This document shows positions 1-11,500 of a stretch of DNA of 64,000 bases, in pieces (position 1 is the first letter of the stretch; every line of letters begins with the position of its first letter). The stretch covers positions 372,001-436,000 of the forward strand of contig JAQOOI010000021.1 in NCBI GenBank assembly GCA_028554645.1. The letters run 5' to 3'. This DNA is from Omphalotus guepiniiformis (taxonomy: Eukaryota > Basidiomycota > Agaricomycetes > Agaricales > Omphalotaceae). Position numbers and translations under genes: made by a program. A model generated the notes under the pieces. It saw only the letters and a program-made list of their open reading frames with translations. It ran no database searches and was not told where the DNA came from.

Positions 1-990
1 GCTCAAGCATTGAGCAGAGCAGGACACGTCGTCTACGGTCAAACTCGTTCAGATGAAAAAGCCAAACAGCTAGCTGCGAACGAAAGTGAGTTGCCTCGAT
101 AATACCTGGCATAACCGCTGAGGTCCCCCTGGTCTACTCACCTCCAACCCCCTACACACAGTAATCCCAATCGTATGCACCACCGAATCAACAACCTGGC
201 ACTCCCTCATCCCAACCCTCGACGTCATAATCGAAGCCATCGGCGGAACACCCAACATAGCCATAATCCAACCCTCCATCCTCAAATCAACCATAACAGC
301 CATATCAACCCTCCGTCCCCAAGACGCACCTAAACTCACATACATATACACGTCAGGTACCTGGGTTCACGGTGAAAATCGCACCGACATCGTTACCGAT
401 ACAACACCCATAACAAACCCAGCCCAACTCGTTTCTTGGCGGCCCGCATTCGAGCAGGACGTCGTGCGGAGTGAGATTGTGAATGGGATTGTTATTAGGC
501 CTGCGTTGGTTTATGGGAGGTCGGGGTCTTTGTTGAGTATTCTGTTTGGGAAGATTAAGAGTGAGGGAAAGGTTTCTTGGCCTGGTACACCCGGTGCTAG
601 ATTCGCACTTGTACATCAAGATGATTTGGCGGAGCTTTATCTTCTGGCGGCGGAGAAGGCGGGGATTGTAGGGGGTAAGATATTCGATGCGGCGAATGAT
701 GTTACGGAGAGTGTTGATGCGGTTTTGGAGAGGCTGGTGGAGGTTTCGGGTGTAAAAGGTCCTTATGAGTTGACGAAACCTACGAATTGTGAGTTTACCT
801 CTGACTTTTATGCGATTCCTTATGAATCTGATGGTGATGGATGGGATGTATAGTGTTTGAGACCGCGATGAGTACGACTAGTATCGTGCGACCATACCTC
901 GCTCGTGCGTTGTTGGGTTGGCAACCTAGGAAAACCGGGCTTTTGGATGGTCTGCAGGTTTATTACGATGCGTTCCTTGCGTCTATTTGA
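1..990 (+). CDS. NAD(P)-dependent epimerase/dehydratase-like protein (5' truncated by window)
   Basis: Extended short-chain dehydrogenase/epimerase-like protein; substrate unknown. The reading frame is open from base 1, so the start codon and the N-terminal glycine-rich nucleotide loop lie upstream. Three exons are visible: 1-85, 162-788 and 854-990, joined across two GT-AG introns and giving about 282 residues before TGA. Visible marks are the strand-2 arginine (YGQTR), the YTSG segment after a beta strand, IRPALVYGRSGS after a conserved strand, and a C-terminal half with WPGTPGARFALVHQDDLAELY, typical of NAD-dependent epimerases. A classical YxxxK catalytic pair is not evident; tyrosine usage is atypical, as in many fungal NmrA/epimerase-like proteins. 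The 789 splice restores the ending LLGWQPR that is usual in the family. Confidence 0.85.
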
Positions 991-1348
991 ATAGGACTCG
1001 GCTTGTGTTGATTGCGCTCGTTCAGATACTTGTAAAATATCCAATGTATTATGTAGACAGTAACGCGTAACGGGTCAGTAGGATACTTACTAGTATTCGC
1101 AAGACAAGTGACACCACCGTCCGAGTCGTATAACTTAGGCGTAGCTGCGTATGCGAGGGCGGTTGGGCCTAATGTTCCCCGAACGATTCAACCACGCGAC
1201 AGAAATTGGCACTGGCAGAAGCGAAGGTAAGTAGTTCATTTACGGTAAGACATATTGAATGGCGCGGAAGTTCAACAATGACCAATACTCAACATGGTAA
1301 GTACATCAACATCTAGCCTTTAACCTACAAATCCACCATCCAAACGGC

Positions 1349-2688
1349 TCAAACAAAATACGACATATCAACCCAAGACGTATAATCACTCCCTACAGCA
1401 CTAGATATATCATAACTCCCAGCTTCACTCGCAGTAAGTTGTGTACCAAAGCTTGCGCGAACAATCCCTGACGCACCACTTCCTGTCGTGTTATAATCCG
1501 CGAAGAGAACGTGGTCTACGCTGTCTGTTTCACCGTCCCAGAGTGACCAGAGAGCTGATTCTGGAGGGATGGTTAGAGTTGTTGATTTGAATATTACTCT
1601 GAGGATCGTTAAATTTTGGGTTTGGGGTTAGTTTCATGTTTCTTTTTGTGAAGTGAAGAAGAATGAGACGAACTTGGCGTAATCTATGAAGCAGAGAGAT
1701 TTTGTTAGACCAGAAGGGATAGATAGAAGTTGATAAACTTACCTCCCCATGGTCTACCGAAGTAGAATGCTCCTGAAGTACCTGATTGTGCGTCTGATGC
1801 AAGTACGACTGTGTTTTTATTGAATACATCTATTTCCTCGTTAAAAACTAGCATGTTACAAGAGACAGGAAGAAAATTCAAGGCTCACAGCTTCCACTAT
1901 CATCTGACTCGCGTCCACTCGCGGTTATACACCCAGAAGCTTTAACAGCAATAGTATTTCCACCAAAGTACGCCAGTCCACCACGTCCGAATATGAAGTC
2001 AACGGCACCCTGTTGAGAGACTATTGGCATTCCATTACATGTAGATACCACGAGAAAAACTACTCACCTCAATGTATCCTTTAAGATAAACCTGTGTCCC
2101 CGCATTCGCATACAACGTATCCTGATACCCAATAAACGAGCACGCATATAACCCTACTTTACTTCCATACTGACTAATAGCAATAGCCTGAGATCCTACT
2201 CCGAATGTGTTCTCTACAATCACATTATACATGCTGAAATTGTTCTTGTGAATACGTAGAGTTCCACTTGCGTCGTCTGAAGATGAAGTGCTTAGTGAGA
2301 GGTTGTAAGAGATGGTTACTTGATTTTGAGTGTATGTCGTTGTGTCGGTGGTGTATCCGTAGATCTATCAAATAAATGGGAATGGGAGGCAACGGTTTAC
2401 TTAGTCGTTGGAAATAGTGGAAATGAAATGAAACTTGAAACGTACGGTAAGTGGTCCCGAGCGCGTAATATCGACTTGTTCGACGTAGGTCCCTGGATAG
2501 ATGAAGATAGACTGTGTTGAGGCATCATCCAGAGATTTAAGAGCAGCGTTGATCGTGCTGAACTCTCCAGAGTTGGTACTACCAGAACGAACTACGATAG
2601 CTCCAGAAGGAGGTGAAGTTCGCGAGGCGGCGAGTACAGTTAGGGAGAAAGTTAGACAGAGAGCCAGGACTCGGAGTGTGGCGGCCAT
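1349..2688 (-). CDS. Pectin methylesterase (carbohydrate esterase family 8), secreted
   Basis: Removes methyl esters from homogalacturonan outside the cell. Six exons by hand (2688-2446, 2364-2068, 2009-1889, 1829-1743, 1683-1674, 1598-1349) give 335 residues, a normal CE8 length. ATG at 2688 is chosen over the upstream GTG because it begins a clear signal peptide (MAATLRVLALCLTFSLTVLA). Family marks in order: GEFSTINAAL near residue 45, a YPGTY strand, the SQAIA loop, GYQDTLYA with the first catalytic Asp, GAVDFIFG with the second Asp, then FGRPWGDYAKVIF carrying the conserved Arg and Trp. The PWGDYAKV segment is only restored by a 10-nt exon at 1674-1683, with donor GTTCGT after it. The gene looks intact. 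It stands alone, divergent from nothing obvious, with about 2.4 kb of poorly resolved sequence upstream. Confidence 0.92.
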
Positions 2689-3507
2689 GGTCACCTTGGT
2701 TGGGTTTCAAGGGGGTAAAGACGGAACGCGATCTCGAAGCACTTTATGTTGTATCCTCCCGGAGTAATAAGGGATGAGCGCTTGAGCCGTCATATGGTTT
2801 CGTGACACTTGAGTTCGTTCACCTGAGAGTTCTATGCCAGCATGATTCCGTACCGACGGGCCGCCAGAAGTTTAAACGTCTCAACGTCTATGGCAACCAC
2901 CACATATGCCGAGTTTTCTCCAAATCCCTATATTGTTGCGACAAGATTGTAGGTGTGGGGAGGCTTGTGAGATGAAGCTGCTTGACGGTTTTACACCAGA
3001 AGAAGGACGTAGAAGAACCAGGAGAACGTGTAGCCCAATGGTTTGAAAGTTACGAGTAACTTGAGTATAAATGGATCATTTCAAGTTCATCTAGAAATGA
3101 ATTCGCCGAAGTTTTAGCTACGCTGCATAATGGAATCGAGATATGTCGAATTGGGCTTAAACCGAACCTTTCCTCCTTTCTCGTGAACTTCAAAGGCAAT
3201 TTGTTTTCTGCACGCTGCACGCCGTTTGGAATGAGTGAAAGTCTTCGCAATCTAGAATTAGAACGTCCTGGAAGAGTCTCTTATTTTATCAAAATAGCTT
3301 GAGTAGGTAATTGAGATGGTATTTCGCTGATAGATGAGATGGAAGAAAATGAGAGACTCAGGTGAGAGCATCTTGACGGCCGGCACGAGCGGCCGATCAA
3401 ATATAAAACTCAGAACCTCTTAGGAGTCAGCGGTGGCTGAAATACGCATCCACTCTGCATCACTAAAAAGGATCCATTGCCCTACTTTCCCTGTCCCCAA
3501 AGCTCTC

Positions 3508-4483
3508 TCAAACCGTACAAATGGATGCGTTATGGCGACCGGTGTCATCGTCGATGTCGGTGCACGAGACAAATTCTCAACTCAGCGTAAACCCTCGTAA
3601 ACCCAGCGTTTCTGGAGAGAATGAACTTAAGGGACCTTACCCTCTGGTTCTGGACCTGTCGATTTGTATATCGCAGACGCGAAGACGATATTCATCTGGC
3701 AGGCACGAGTCTGTCTCTTCCAGCTTCACAACCGCGCGTTGGGACAATTTCCGAAATCAAGGGACAGGGGTAGCTGTGTAGAAGGTGCCTTACCACTGGC
3801 ATTTGGGGTGATTCGGTACGAGAGTTTCGTAAAGTTTCATATTGCAGTTTGATTCTCGCTCACGAACATATGTGGCAGTAGTGATTTATCCCTGATCACT
3901 GAAGGATGGAGTCGAGGAGGTGATGTTATAGAAGGATTTTGACGATGTTCGTAATGGCGTGTACCTTTTGGTATACATTTGGCGTTTCTAAGGGTATGTC
4001 TTATTTTTTTTTTCTGCATTCCGCCTTGAGCATCGCCATACGAACTCTAGATACCAATTTTGCGATGAAGTTATCTCCTGCGCAACTCGCGATGAGACAA
4101 GATTTATAGCCCATTTCTTTCATTGTAGTCTCATGCCAGTATAACTCCATGTTCCTCAAGATCTTGCTTATTGGCCGCTTGTATATGCACAGGCTGTCCC
4201 CGATCAATTTGGGACGATGGACATGGACACCTTTTACAACTGGCAAGATATTTTCTATGGTGACCTCGGGGGGTTCGAGGCGAGCGGGCGAAGACTCGAG
4301 TGGAACGGGCACTATTACGCCGTGGTGCTTGGTATGCATGCTATCACATTGGGCCCTTTTATGTTCATACCACCAGAGGAACTGAAGGTCTTGGTACAAC
4401 GATGTCGAAAGGAACATGAAGCGACGAAGCGCAAAAAACTTGATTCTAAGATTCAAGAGTGGAGAGGCGGAATTGGTTCGTAG
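3508..4483 (+). other. Unresolved coding-like stretch, hypothetical protein or remnant
   Basis: I do not recognise a family with confidence. The plus strand carries a run of short open frames; the most protein-like is 4217-4483, which ends in a charged, helix-prone tail (EELKVLVQRCRKEHEATKRKK) after an aromatic-rich segment (YNWQDIFYG, WNGHYY). A segment near 3941-3965 reads DFDDVRNGVYLL, reminiscent of the DVRNG stretch of HNH-domain proteins common in Agaricomycetes, but I cannot join it to the later frame by convincing splice sites. Stops interrupt every frame, so this may be a decayed gene. A minus-strand open frame at 4001-4456 overlaps it and looks like a shadow. Nothing recognisable lies in 2700-3500 or 4484-5121. 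Confidence 0.25.
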
Positions 4484-5121
4484 GTTATCAGCATTCCACT
4501 TATCTTTATTGTTCTTTATCTATCCTGTACCTGTTGGTTATTACCCTCATGACACCGCCAAAGATTTGTGTAATGCGTTACCAGAGGTTACCAGTCTTGC
4601 TGAGTATAGCGCTCGAGGCTCGCGCGCCAATCAAAAGAACCACCTTCTTTTGTATGTACCTATTTTGCGAACCCATCTCGGCCTGCTCGGCCTGAACGTT
4701 TTTTGAACTTCCTCTGCTTCTCTTGTCGTCCACTCCTAGCTCGCCCTAACGCCGAACAACAAACATTCTTGACATTGTCTGTTTCTTACTAGACAATCTT
4801 GAACGGCCGCCCCCTGCAAATCCAGCAGTCCCGACGTCGGTTCATGTCTATTACGATGATCATTGTGGTGACGGATTTTCAAGCGATTGCTTCCTGGTTG
4901 CTTCTAGTGTCACCGCACAATTACTTTCATTGTCAGGAGCCCAACCTTCATCCGCAAACCCAAGGGGAAACTATTTGGTATTTGACTTATTCCAGGTTAC
5001 AGGGTTCCAACAGTTTTTCTGATCTTGATACTAAATTCGAGAATCATGTCTAGGTCACACGCTTATGCAGTACTTAAGACATGGTAAATCCTTCTGAACG
5101 ATAGCGCCTATACTATCCTCA

Positions 5122-6393
5122 ATGTCTTCTCAACCTAAAATATGGTTTAGTGCGTCCTTCTACTCAATGCTATCTTTGATGAATCCCTAATGATTGTTGG
5201 GGCTTCGTCCAAACGATCGTAGTTACCGGTGCCAGTCTTGGATTTGGTCGAGCGATGACCGAAGTTGTTCTTAAAGCAGGGGATATCGCCGTTGCAACTG
5301 TTCGTCGACCTGGCTCTCTTGCTGACCTTGAAGCGCTCTATCCTTCGGATAAATTCCTCGTCGTTCAATTAGATGTCACTAAAGAAGATGAAATCAAATC
5401 TGCGTTAGCGAAGGTTAAGGAAGTTTTTGGAAGGATAGATGTTGTTTATAATAATGCTGGGTATGCTATGGTTGGAGAGTTTGAAGCTGTTCCGATTGAA
5501 GCTGGGAGGGATTTGTTCGAGGTACGGTTGGCGGTTCCCCCTGTTGTGTGCGAACGAAGTTAGCTGACTTGAAGGATATTTGGGAAGACGAACTTTTGGG
5601 GCGCTTTGAATGTTACTCGTGCTGCGCTCGCGTTCATGCGAGAAACGAATCGACCTATGGGTGGAAGGATATTGCAAGCTAGTTCGATGTATGGTGTAGT
5701 TGTGAGTTCTTCTCTGTGAATACCTTTGGGATATGATAATAATAAGTTCAGGCTGACGGTGCGGTTGGATACTATGCGGCGAGGTAAGTTTAGATTTGCT
5801 TGAAGTTTATCGTCAGCGGTTGACTAGTTGGCTTCTTGACTGCTACAGTAAATTTGGTATGTAACCTATGTCCTCCGATTAGTTTTGTGCGTGTCTTACG
5901 GCCCCGCGGCCCGTACTTTTCCAGCACTTGAGGGTTTGACAGAAGCACTGGCGAAGGAGCTCGACCCTTCATGGAACATCAAGGCGCGTTATACACTATA
6001 AACGTCAAAGTTTCTTACACTGATACTCTCGTACCTGTTATCTACCCGCAGGTGACCTTGATCGAACCTGGTTTCTTCCTCACCGACGCTATAAGAAAGA
6101 AACGCTATGAAGTCTACGCTCATCCCGCATATACGAATCCCGCCGTTGAAGGTATTGCCGCTCGTCAGATATTCTCCAGGGACGAACCTCCTCCGGTGAC
6201 TCCTGGTGACCCAGAGAAATTGTGTAAAGCGATGTATAGGGTGGCGAATATGGAGGATCCGCCGTTGAGATTGCTTATTGGTCAGGATGCGTTAAAGAAA
6301 GCGAAGGTGAAGTTGGAGCATTTGATTAAGGAGAAGGAGAAGTATGAGTCGTGGTCTGATGATATGGAGGTGGATGTCACGGTGCAGAAATAG
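5122..6393 (+). CDS. Short-chain dehydrogenase/reductase (classical SDR)
   Basis: NAD(P)(H)-dependent oxidoreductase of unknown substrate, probably cytosolic. Seven exons by hand: 5122-5149, 5223-5521, 5588-5701, 5752-5783, 5849-5856, 5925-5983 and 6052-6393, giving 293 residues. The splice at 5149/5223 creates the Rossmann motif TGASLGFG near residue 11. Later come NNAGYA, NFWG, the catalytic Ser in ILQASSMYG, and YYAASKFALEG with the active-site Tyr and Lys. The YYAASKF motif is spread over three exons, the middle one only 8 nt long (5849-5856). The intron 5984-6051 begins with GC rather than GT; without it the frame to VTLIEPG is lost. The tail ends in a charged helix. Start ATG 5122 is the first in frame. 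Confidence 0.9.
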
Positions 6394-7952
6394 AATATGT
6401 ATCTTGTAAGTATGTATCATATGTGGTTGAAGCTCGAAGAAGGCGGGTTTTGTTTGTCGGCGGCTCATATCATGACTAGGATTCTCAATAATGCAGTATT
6501 TATTCACATCCCACGATCTCGCTGTCATTATTTCTCTCCTCAGAAAAGTATTGCTCAATACATCTGAGTACCCAAGTTGATACTACACCGCCAGCATCTC
6601 ATGCCACCAGTGCTATCTTGCATAATGATGGGGGTTATAATAGGTGTGATTCTATCCAGGCGGTACTCTAGCAAAGACTGCACAGTAAAATGGCAGTGTT
6701 CGTATCTTCCATTTAGCGTGATTAATGTCCTGAGTACTCAAATGTGATTTATCCTTAAACATAAGCTATGTCGGAATACTTATTCTGCGGCCATACCGCA
6801 ACCAGCAACTTGAATTCACACCTATCTAGCCTTAGATGTGAATGCTTCTGAGTTCTTGAACTTCTTGTGAATGAAGGAGATTAAAATTAGAACTTTTACT
6901 TACCGGGATATCGAATCCGCCGTTGATTAATTGTGGTCTGAATCATTTAGAGTCTTGGAGTGTGAGGAGTTTGTATGACTGTGAGCGGGAACTCTTCATC
7001 AGCGATGCACGAAAGAGAAACAAAGTATGTATAGATAGCATCACTGATAATGATGATCGGGATTAGGATGGCATTCTGTACAGTATAGGTACCTGGTACA
7101 TACGTATGTAGTAAGTATTTGTAGGTGAAGTGAAAGGCCCGGGCAGAATGACGATTCGAGGGACATTAAACTCTATGTCGAAACGAATAACAGACTCTTT
7201 TGCCTCCGACTCGGAGCCTGAGAGAAGTCAAGACTCATGATGATACCTGCATATGTATTGGAGGCTAACATCATATATGAAATCGAGCATAGAGAGTTAC
7301 CTGTATTGTGCTTCCGTTTGTACTATGAATCCCTGAAGGTCAGAAGAAATACCACTCGTACCTCTCTTGCGTGCCACATTCAGTCTCCAGCGGTGCTTGT
7401 ACATCGTTTGTTCAAGGAATCGTATTGGACGGCGTCATTTGGTAAAGTTGATATCGATTGGTTCTCAGAAATAAGTGTCTGAAATCTAAGGTGAACTGGT
7501 GATATATCCACGGAAAAGCCTGTTGATCTTGCAAGTTTCTGTTGACTCTTGAAAAAAAAACCTGGAAGGAAGGGACGAAGTTTGAACGCCGCAAATACCG
7601 TTCCGTGTCATATTGCCGAATGTCTCGTGGCATGACACTGACTCTTCTTCCTTCACCATCACCATCACCATCTTTCTGTCCGTCCACAGCGCTCAGACTA
7701 TGTTAAAAATACGAAGATTTTCACACAAAATTTCAGGTGATTACTTTGTATGTACCGCGTCCGAATATACTGGTCGGACAAGAATTTGAGCGTGGAATCA
7801 GGGACTTCTCTCTCGGTGAGCTCGGTTTTCCGAAGCTCACCGTGTAATAAACTCATTTTCGGGCAAAGCACCACAGATTCTTGAATCTTTTGTCTTATAC
7901 ACCTCGCGGCTTGGCTTTTGAATCCAATCAAAACTCGTAGCTCGCACATAGC
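6394..7952. other. Intergenic sequence left of the mobile element
   Basis: Open frames here are short, overlap on both strands and show no family motif. I see no gene. The stretch runs up to the AACGGT flank of the mobile element. Confidence 0.5.
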
Positions 7953-7958
7953 AACGGT
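7953..7958. repeat. Left copy of putative 6-bp target-site duplication (AACGGT)
   Basis: AACGGT lies exactly six bases outside the TGTCC core of the left terminal repeat. The same hexamer lies exactly six bases outside the core of the right repeat at 26681-26686. The symmetric placement argues for a real duplication. Confidence 0.7.
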
Positions 7959-7989
7959 TATGGGTGTCCTTATTGGACAAAAATAAATC
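7959..7989 (+). repeat. Left terminal inverted repeat of the mobile element
   Basis: Begins TATGGG then the core at 7965-7981, which matches the reverse complement of the right end at 16 of 17 positions. The core is itself an inverted repeat (TGTCC...GGACA) and could bind a transposase dimer. Confidence 0.8.
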
Positions 7990-8026
7990 GTGGTTTTCGT
8001 GTGTGACAGCAGTTGATATCGTACAA

Positions 8027-8407
8027 TGATCACACAGGATCACACTCGCCGGTCGCGTTCGATCCGTGATCACATGTGATCATACTATGAAATTGGTTTT
8101 GTGTAATGCCGAGCACTGACTTTGCAACTGTGATCACTCCTATCGAAACCAATACAGACAGTCGTTGAAACCTCTACAATTCCTTCACTCACAATGATGA
8201 TCACATTCAAGCTGCTGTTTTTGTGATAGATTCTTTATGTATGTCAATGACTTTGCTGCCACTGATTTTGTAAACTGAAAAATACTCATAGAATCATCAG
8301 TTGTGATCATGTATCTTAGTTGTATTTTGCTGTCCTACAGGTTATACAAATTTCGTCGATCGTGATCATGCACCCTATTTGTCTCACTGGCCTCTGATTG
8401 TGATCAC
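8027..8407. repeat. Left subterminal array of TGTGATCACA palindromes
   Basis: Full or near-full copies of the palindrome TGTGATCACA occur at about 8027, 8037, 8066, 8075, 8130, 8198, 8302, 8362 and 8399, irregularly spaced and in non-coding sequence just before the first element gene. The same motif recurs at the other end. Known parallel: subterminal transposase-binding repeats of many DNA transposons. The array could also act as promoter elements for the gene starting at 8567. Confidence 0.8.
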
Positions 8408-8566
8408 TTTGCCCAATGACCATGACAGCTTTCACGACTTACAAGTTCAATTTTCTTTCCTTCAAGTTCTTCATTCCTCGTCTTCTTTGTCACTCATAGC
8501 AGCTATAGAAGCTATTGTTCTCTTTTCCACAGTCTTTAAATCATTCACTATCCTTCATCCATAAAC

Positions 8567-11500
8567 ATGCCTTGTACTGACTGCCCAGAGCCAGAATCTG
8601 CATGCGAGGAGGCTTTATTGCTGCCAGGTGGTTCAGTAGGGATATCCACTTGATGATTCTTTTCTCAATGACTGACTATTTACTCTTTTGTTGTTAGGCT
8701 GACAAGTGTGGCCTATGTTCACATGATGTTGCGAAACATATTTCTCAGCCTGCTCCAGTTTTGCTGCCTCCAAAAGGTGGATGCTCTCGTACAGGCTGTA
8801 TTCGCTATTTGGCACCAGTATGTGATTATTCTTTACTCAGAGCATTTAGTAAATAACTTTGAGCCCATATCCACTAGGCTGGAATTTCTGTCGCTCCTCT
8901 TACTCGCTGTATTCAGTCTCTCGTTCAAACTGCTTCTGATCCACCGAGCTCTTCTCTCTGTGGTGCACCTTATCAAGCACATAGTAATTTGCCCTTAACA
9001 CAAATGTTCGTTTCATGTTTAATGTCCAAATACTTTCTCGCTTATCTCTATACAGTTCTCTTCCTGCTCCTTCATTGATTTCGTCTCAGCGAAATTCAGA
9101 TCGAGCTGTTGCCTGGAGCAATCCTATAGAAGTAAGTTATTGTGTTATTGTCAATATTGTACAGTGCTTAACTAAGCTATCAAGGCTACTCGTGAGAAGG
9201 CTTCAATGTCCACTAATGATCGACGAGTTCAATCGTATCAGAGCCATGCTACACCCAGTGCTTGGAGCAAGAAAGGAGCTACAGCAGTACGAGTTCCTCG
9301 ACACTCCTTTCCTGTCAAGAGCGAAAAGGCAATGCTCAAGGCTGCTGCAAAATCTCAAACTGTGACAATTGATCTGATGTTTTTGCCTGAGGCAGTCTCA
9401 GTGGTTCGTTGCCTTGTACTCATGAGAAGAAATATTCAGTCTAACTCTAAGCTGCTTAGTGCTTGCCTGATGCTGTATCAGACTATCGACCCCCAGCTCA
9501 TGGCCTTCAGATTAGCGATGATGATCTCTTGACGCTTGGCACTCGTTTAGAGACTGTCGGGCTCCGCTGGGCATTTGACTTACCAGACAAGAGCACTTCA
9601 GCACTGGACTTTTTGCAGCTGATCTCCTCGTCTATTACATCTCATCTTGCAGCCCTTGGGGTCAAACTGCTGACTAATCCCAATGTTGTTACCCAGGTCC
9701 GCGGTTGGACTCTTGTTTGGGGTGAAAAACCTCGTCGTAGTAAGGATGGTGTTCCTTTGAAGCGCACATACTCTCCGCATCGCCCTTCAGTTGCCAATAG
9801 CTGGTGGGAACTTCCCAAAGTATCAGCCTTAATTAAAAGTGTTCGTGATCTCGGTTTCGAGAAAGGTACACTCATTTTCGGTGAATTTTTTTTTTGTTTG
9901 TTTTTGTCACCATTTTATTAACAATCCTTATTACCTGCGATAGCCGCAACAACTGGTCCACTTTCGTTTGCTGGTCATTACTGCTGTGGTCCCAAGCTCA
10001 TGATAGGCTTTATTCAAGAGCGCAAAGTACTTGCGGGAGACGAGCCTGTTATCGACCCACCTTCTTTTCTTGATTGCTTTCACGAATGTTCAGTTATCAA
10101 AGATCCTGCACAGCCTCTTCATTTTCGTTATCCCGTTCTTGATGTTACCGTCAGTTCCTTTTCTGACGCTGCTGCACGGAGCTTTGAGCTGGCAGGTCTT
10201 TCTGATGACGAAGACCGCGAGATTGAGGCTGGTATAATTCCTGCTTCTCATGGTGTTAGTGGTGATTGCAATGACAATGCACTCACTGCTGCTATACGCG
10301 ATTCACTTATCACCCATGAGGTATATATCTCTTCATGTCTTTTGATGTCTTTTGGCTTTCGGTTTGACATCTATTAAATAGCGTGAAGAACAGGCCCGCC
10401 TTGGCCTTGCCACTGCTGGTGCCAGCTCGTCGACTACACAGGCTTCAGCTCCACCTGCCATTAATCATCAGACACGGCCAACAACTGGTGTGCGCAGACC
10501 ACGTTCTCCACAGGTGAAAGCTTGGTTGGTACACTCAACATGAGCAGTTGTTAACACACTTTGTTTCTTAGAGCCTGATCACAACAGTGGACCATCCTGC
10601 TTCCCGTCGCCGCACTGACACTGAGGCCCAGACCTCGAGTGAAGTCATCGATCTCACACTTGCCAATCCAATTCTGTTTTCACCTCGGAATACTCAAGAG
10701 CTAGCTCGTATCATCACCTCATTCTGCAAACAGACTGCTGGGTTTTCTGTCAAAACCCAGCAGTCTGCCGAGGTTGCTGTTGCAGCATTTCTTACTGCAC
10801 TAAAGCGTCGTTATAATGCACCCACTTCGGCATTGGAATCTTTCTCGAATGTTAAAGTCAATATACCTTCGGAAGATATCCTTTTGCTTCATAGGCCTAT
10901 GATCCAAATGTAAGATCAAACTAATATTTTGCTGCAGATGTTCTGACTTGCTTTTTATGGCAGTGGTCCGGGACGTGGTGCCTCGCTTATCAAGGTCTTG
11001 CTCTCGTCTGCAATCGAAACAATGCTTATAGATACCACTTCTTGGCTTCCAATTGATGACAATCTTTTCGTGCTTCGCGCACATCATTATCCAAGCCGGC
11101 TCGGAGAAGCCACATTCAAGGCTTATGGGACTCTTTGTGCACTCTCGCTTGTTCATCTCAGGAGTCTTCCACGCACTATCTCGCCAGCTTTGTTTGAGGC
11201 CCTTATTCATGGTCACCATGCTGTAGATGATGTTAAGTGGTTGTCGTTTCAACCTGGTGCTGTCGCACCTCTTTCTGCTTGGCCAACAGATGGAACAATC
11301 GCCATTCCTGACAACGATCATACTCGTGTTGTTGCTGCCTACTTTGACCGCCAGGTTAGTGCTATTGTTACTGCTATTTCGTATATTTAGCTAAGCACGA
11401 TTCTAGCCTGCTGATTTCAATTCTGCTGGAAACGATGCTGACTTTCGATGCAATATCCGACAACAAGTTGTTGATCATGTTGTTCTTGGCATTCCCATTG

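Noticed and set aside
4001..4456. 151-codon minus-strand frame as a gene
   Set aside because: Overlaps a more protein-like plus-strand frame, has no motif and no flanking splice partners.
7698..8033. 111-codon minus-strand frame across the left transposon end
   Set aside because: It would span the terminal repeat and the AACGGT flank; composition is not protein-like.
8027..8407. CRISPR-like array
   Set aside because: Short palindromes with irregular spacing and no constant spacer length; eukaryotic context.
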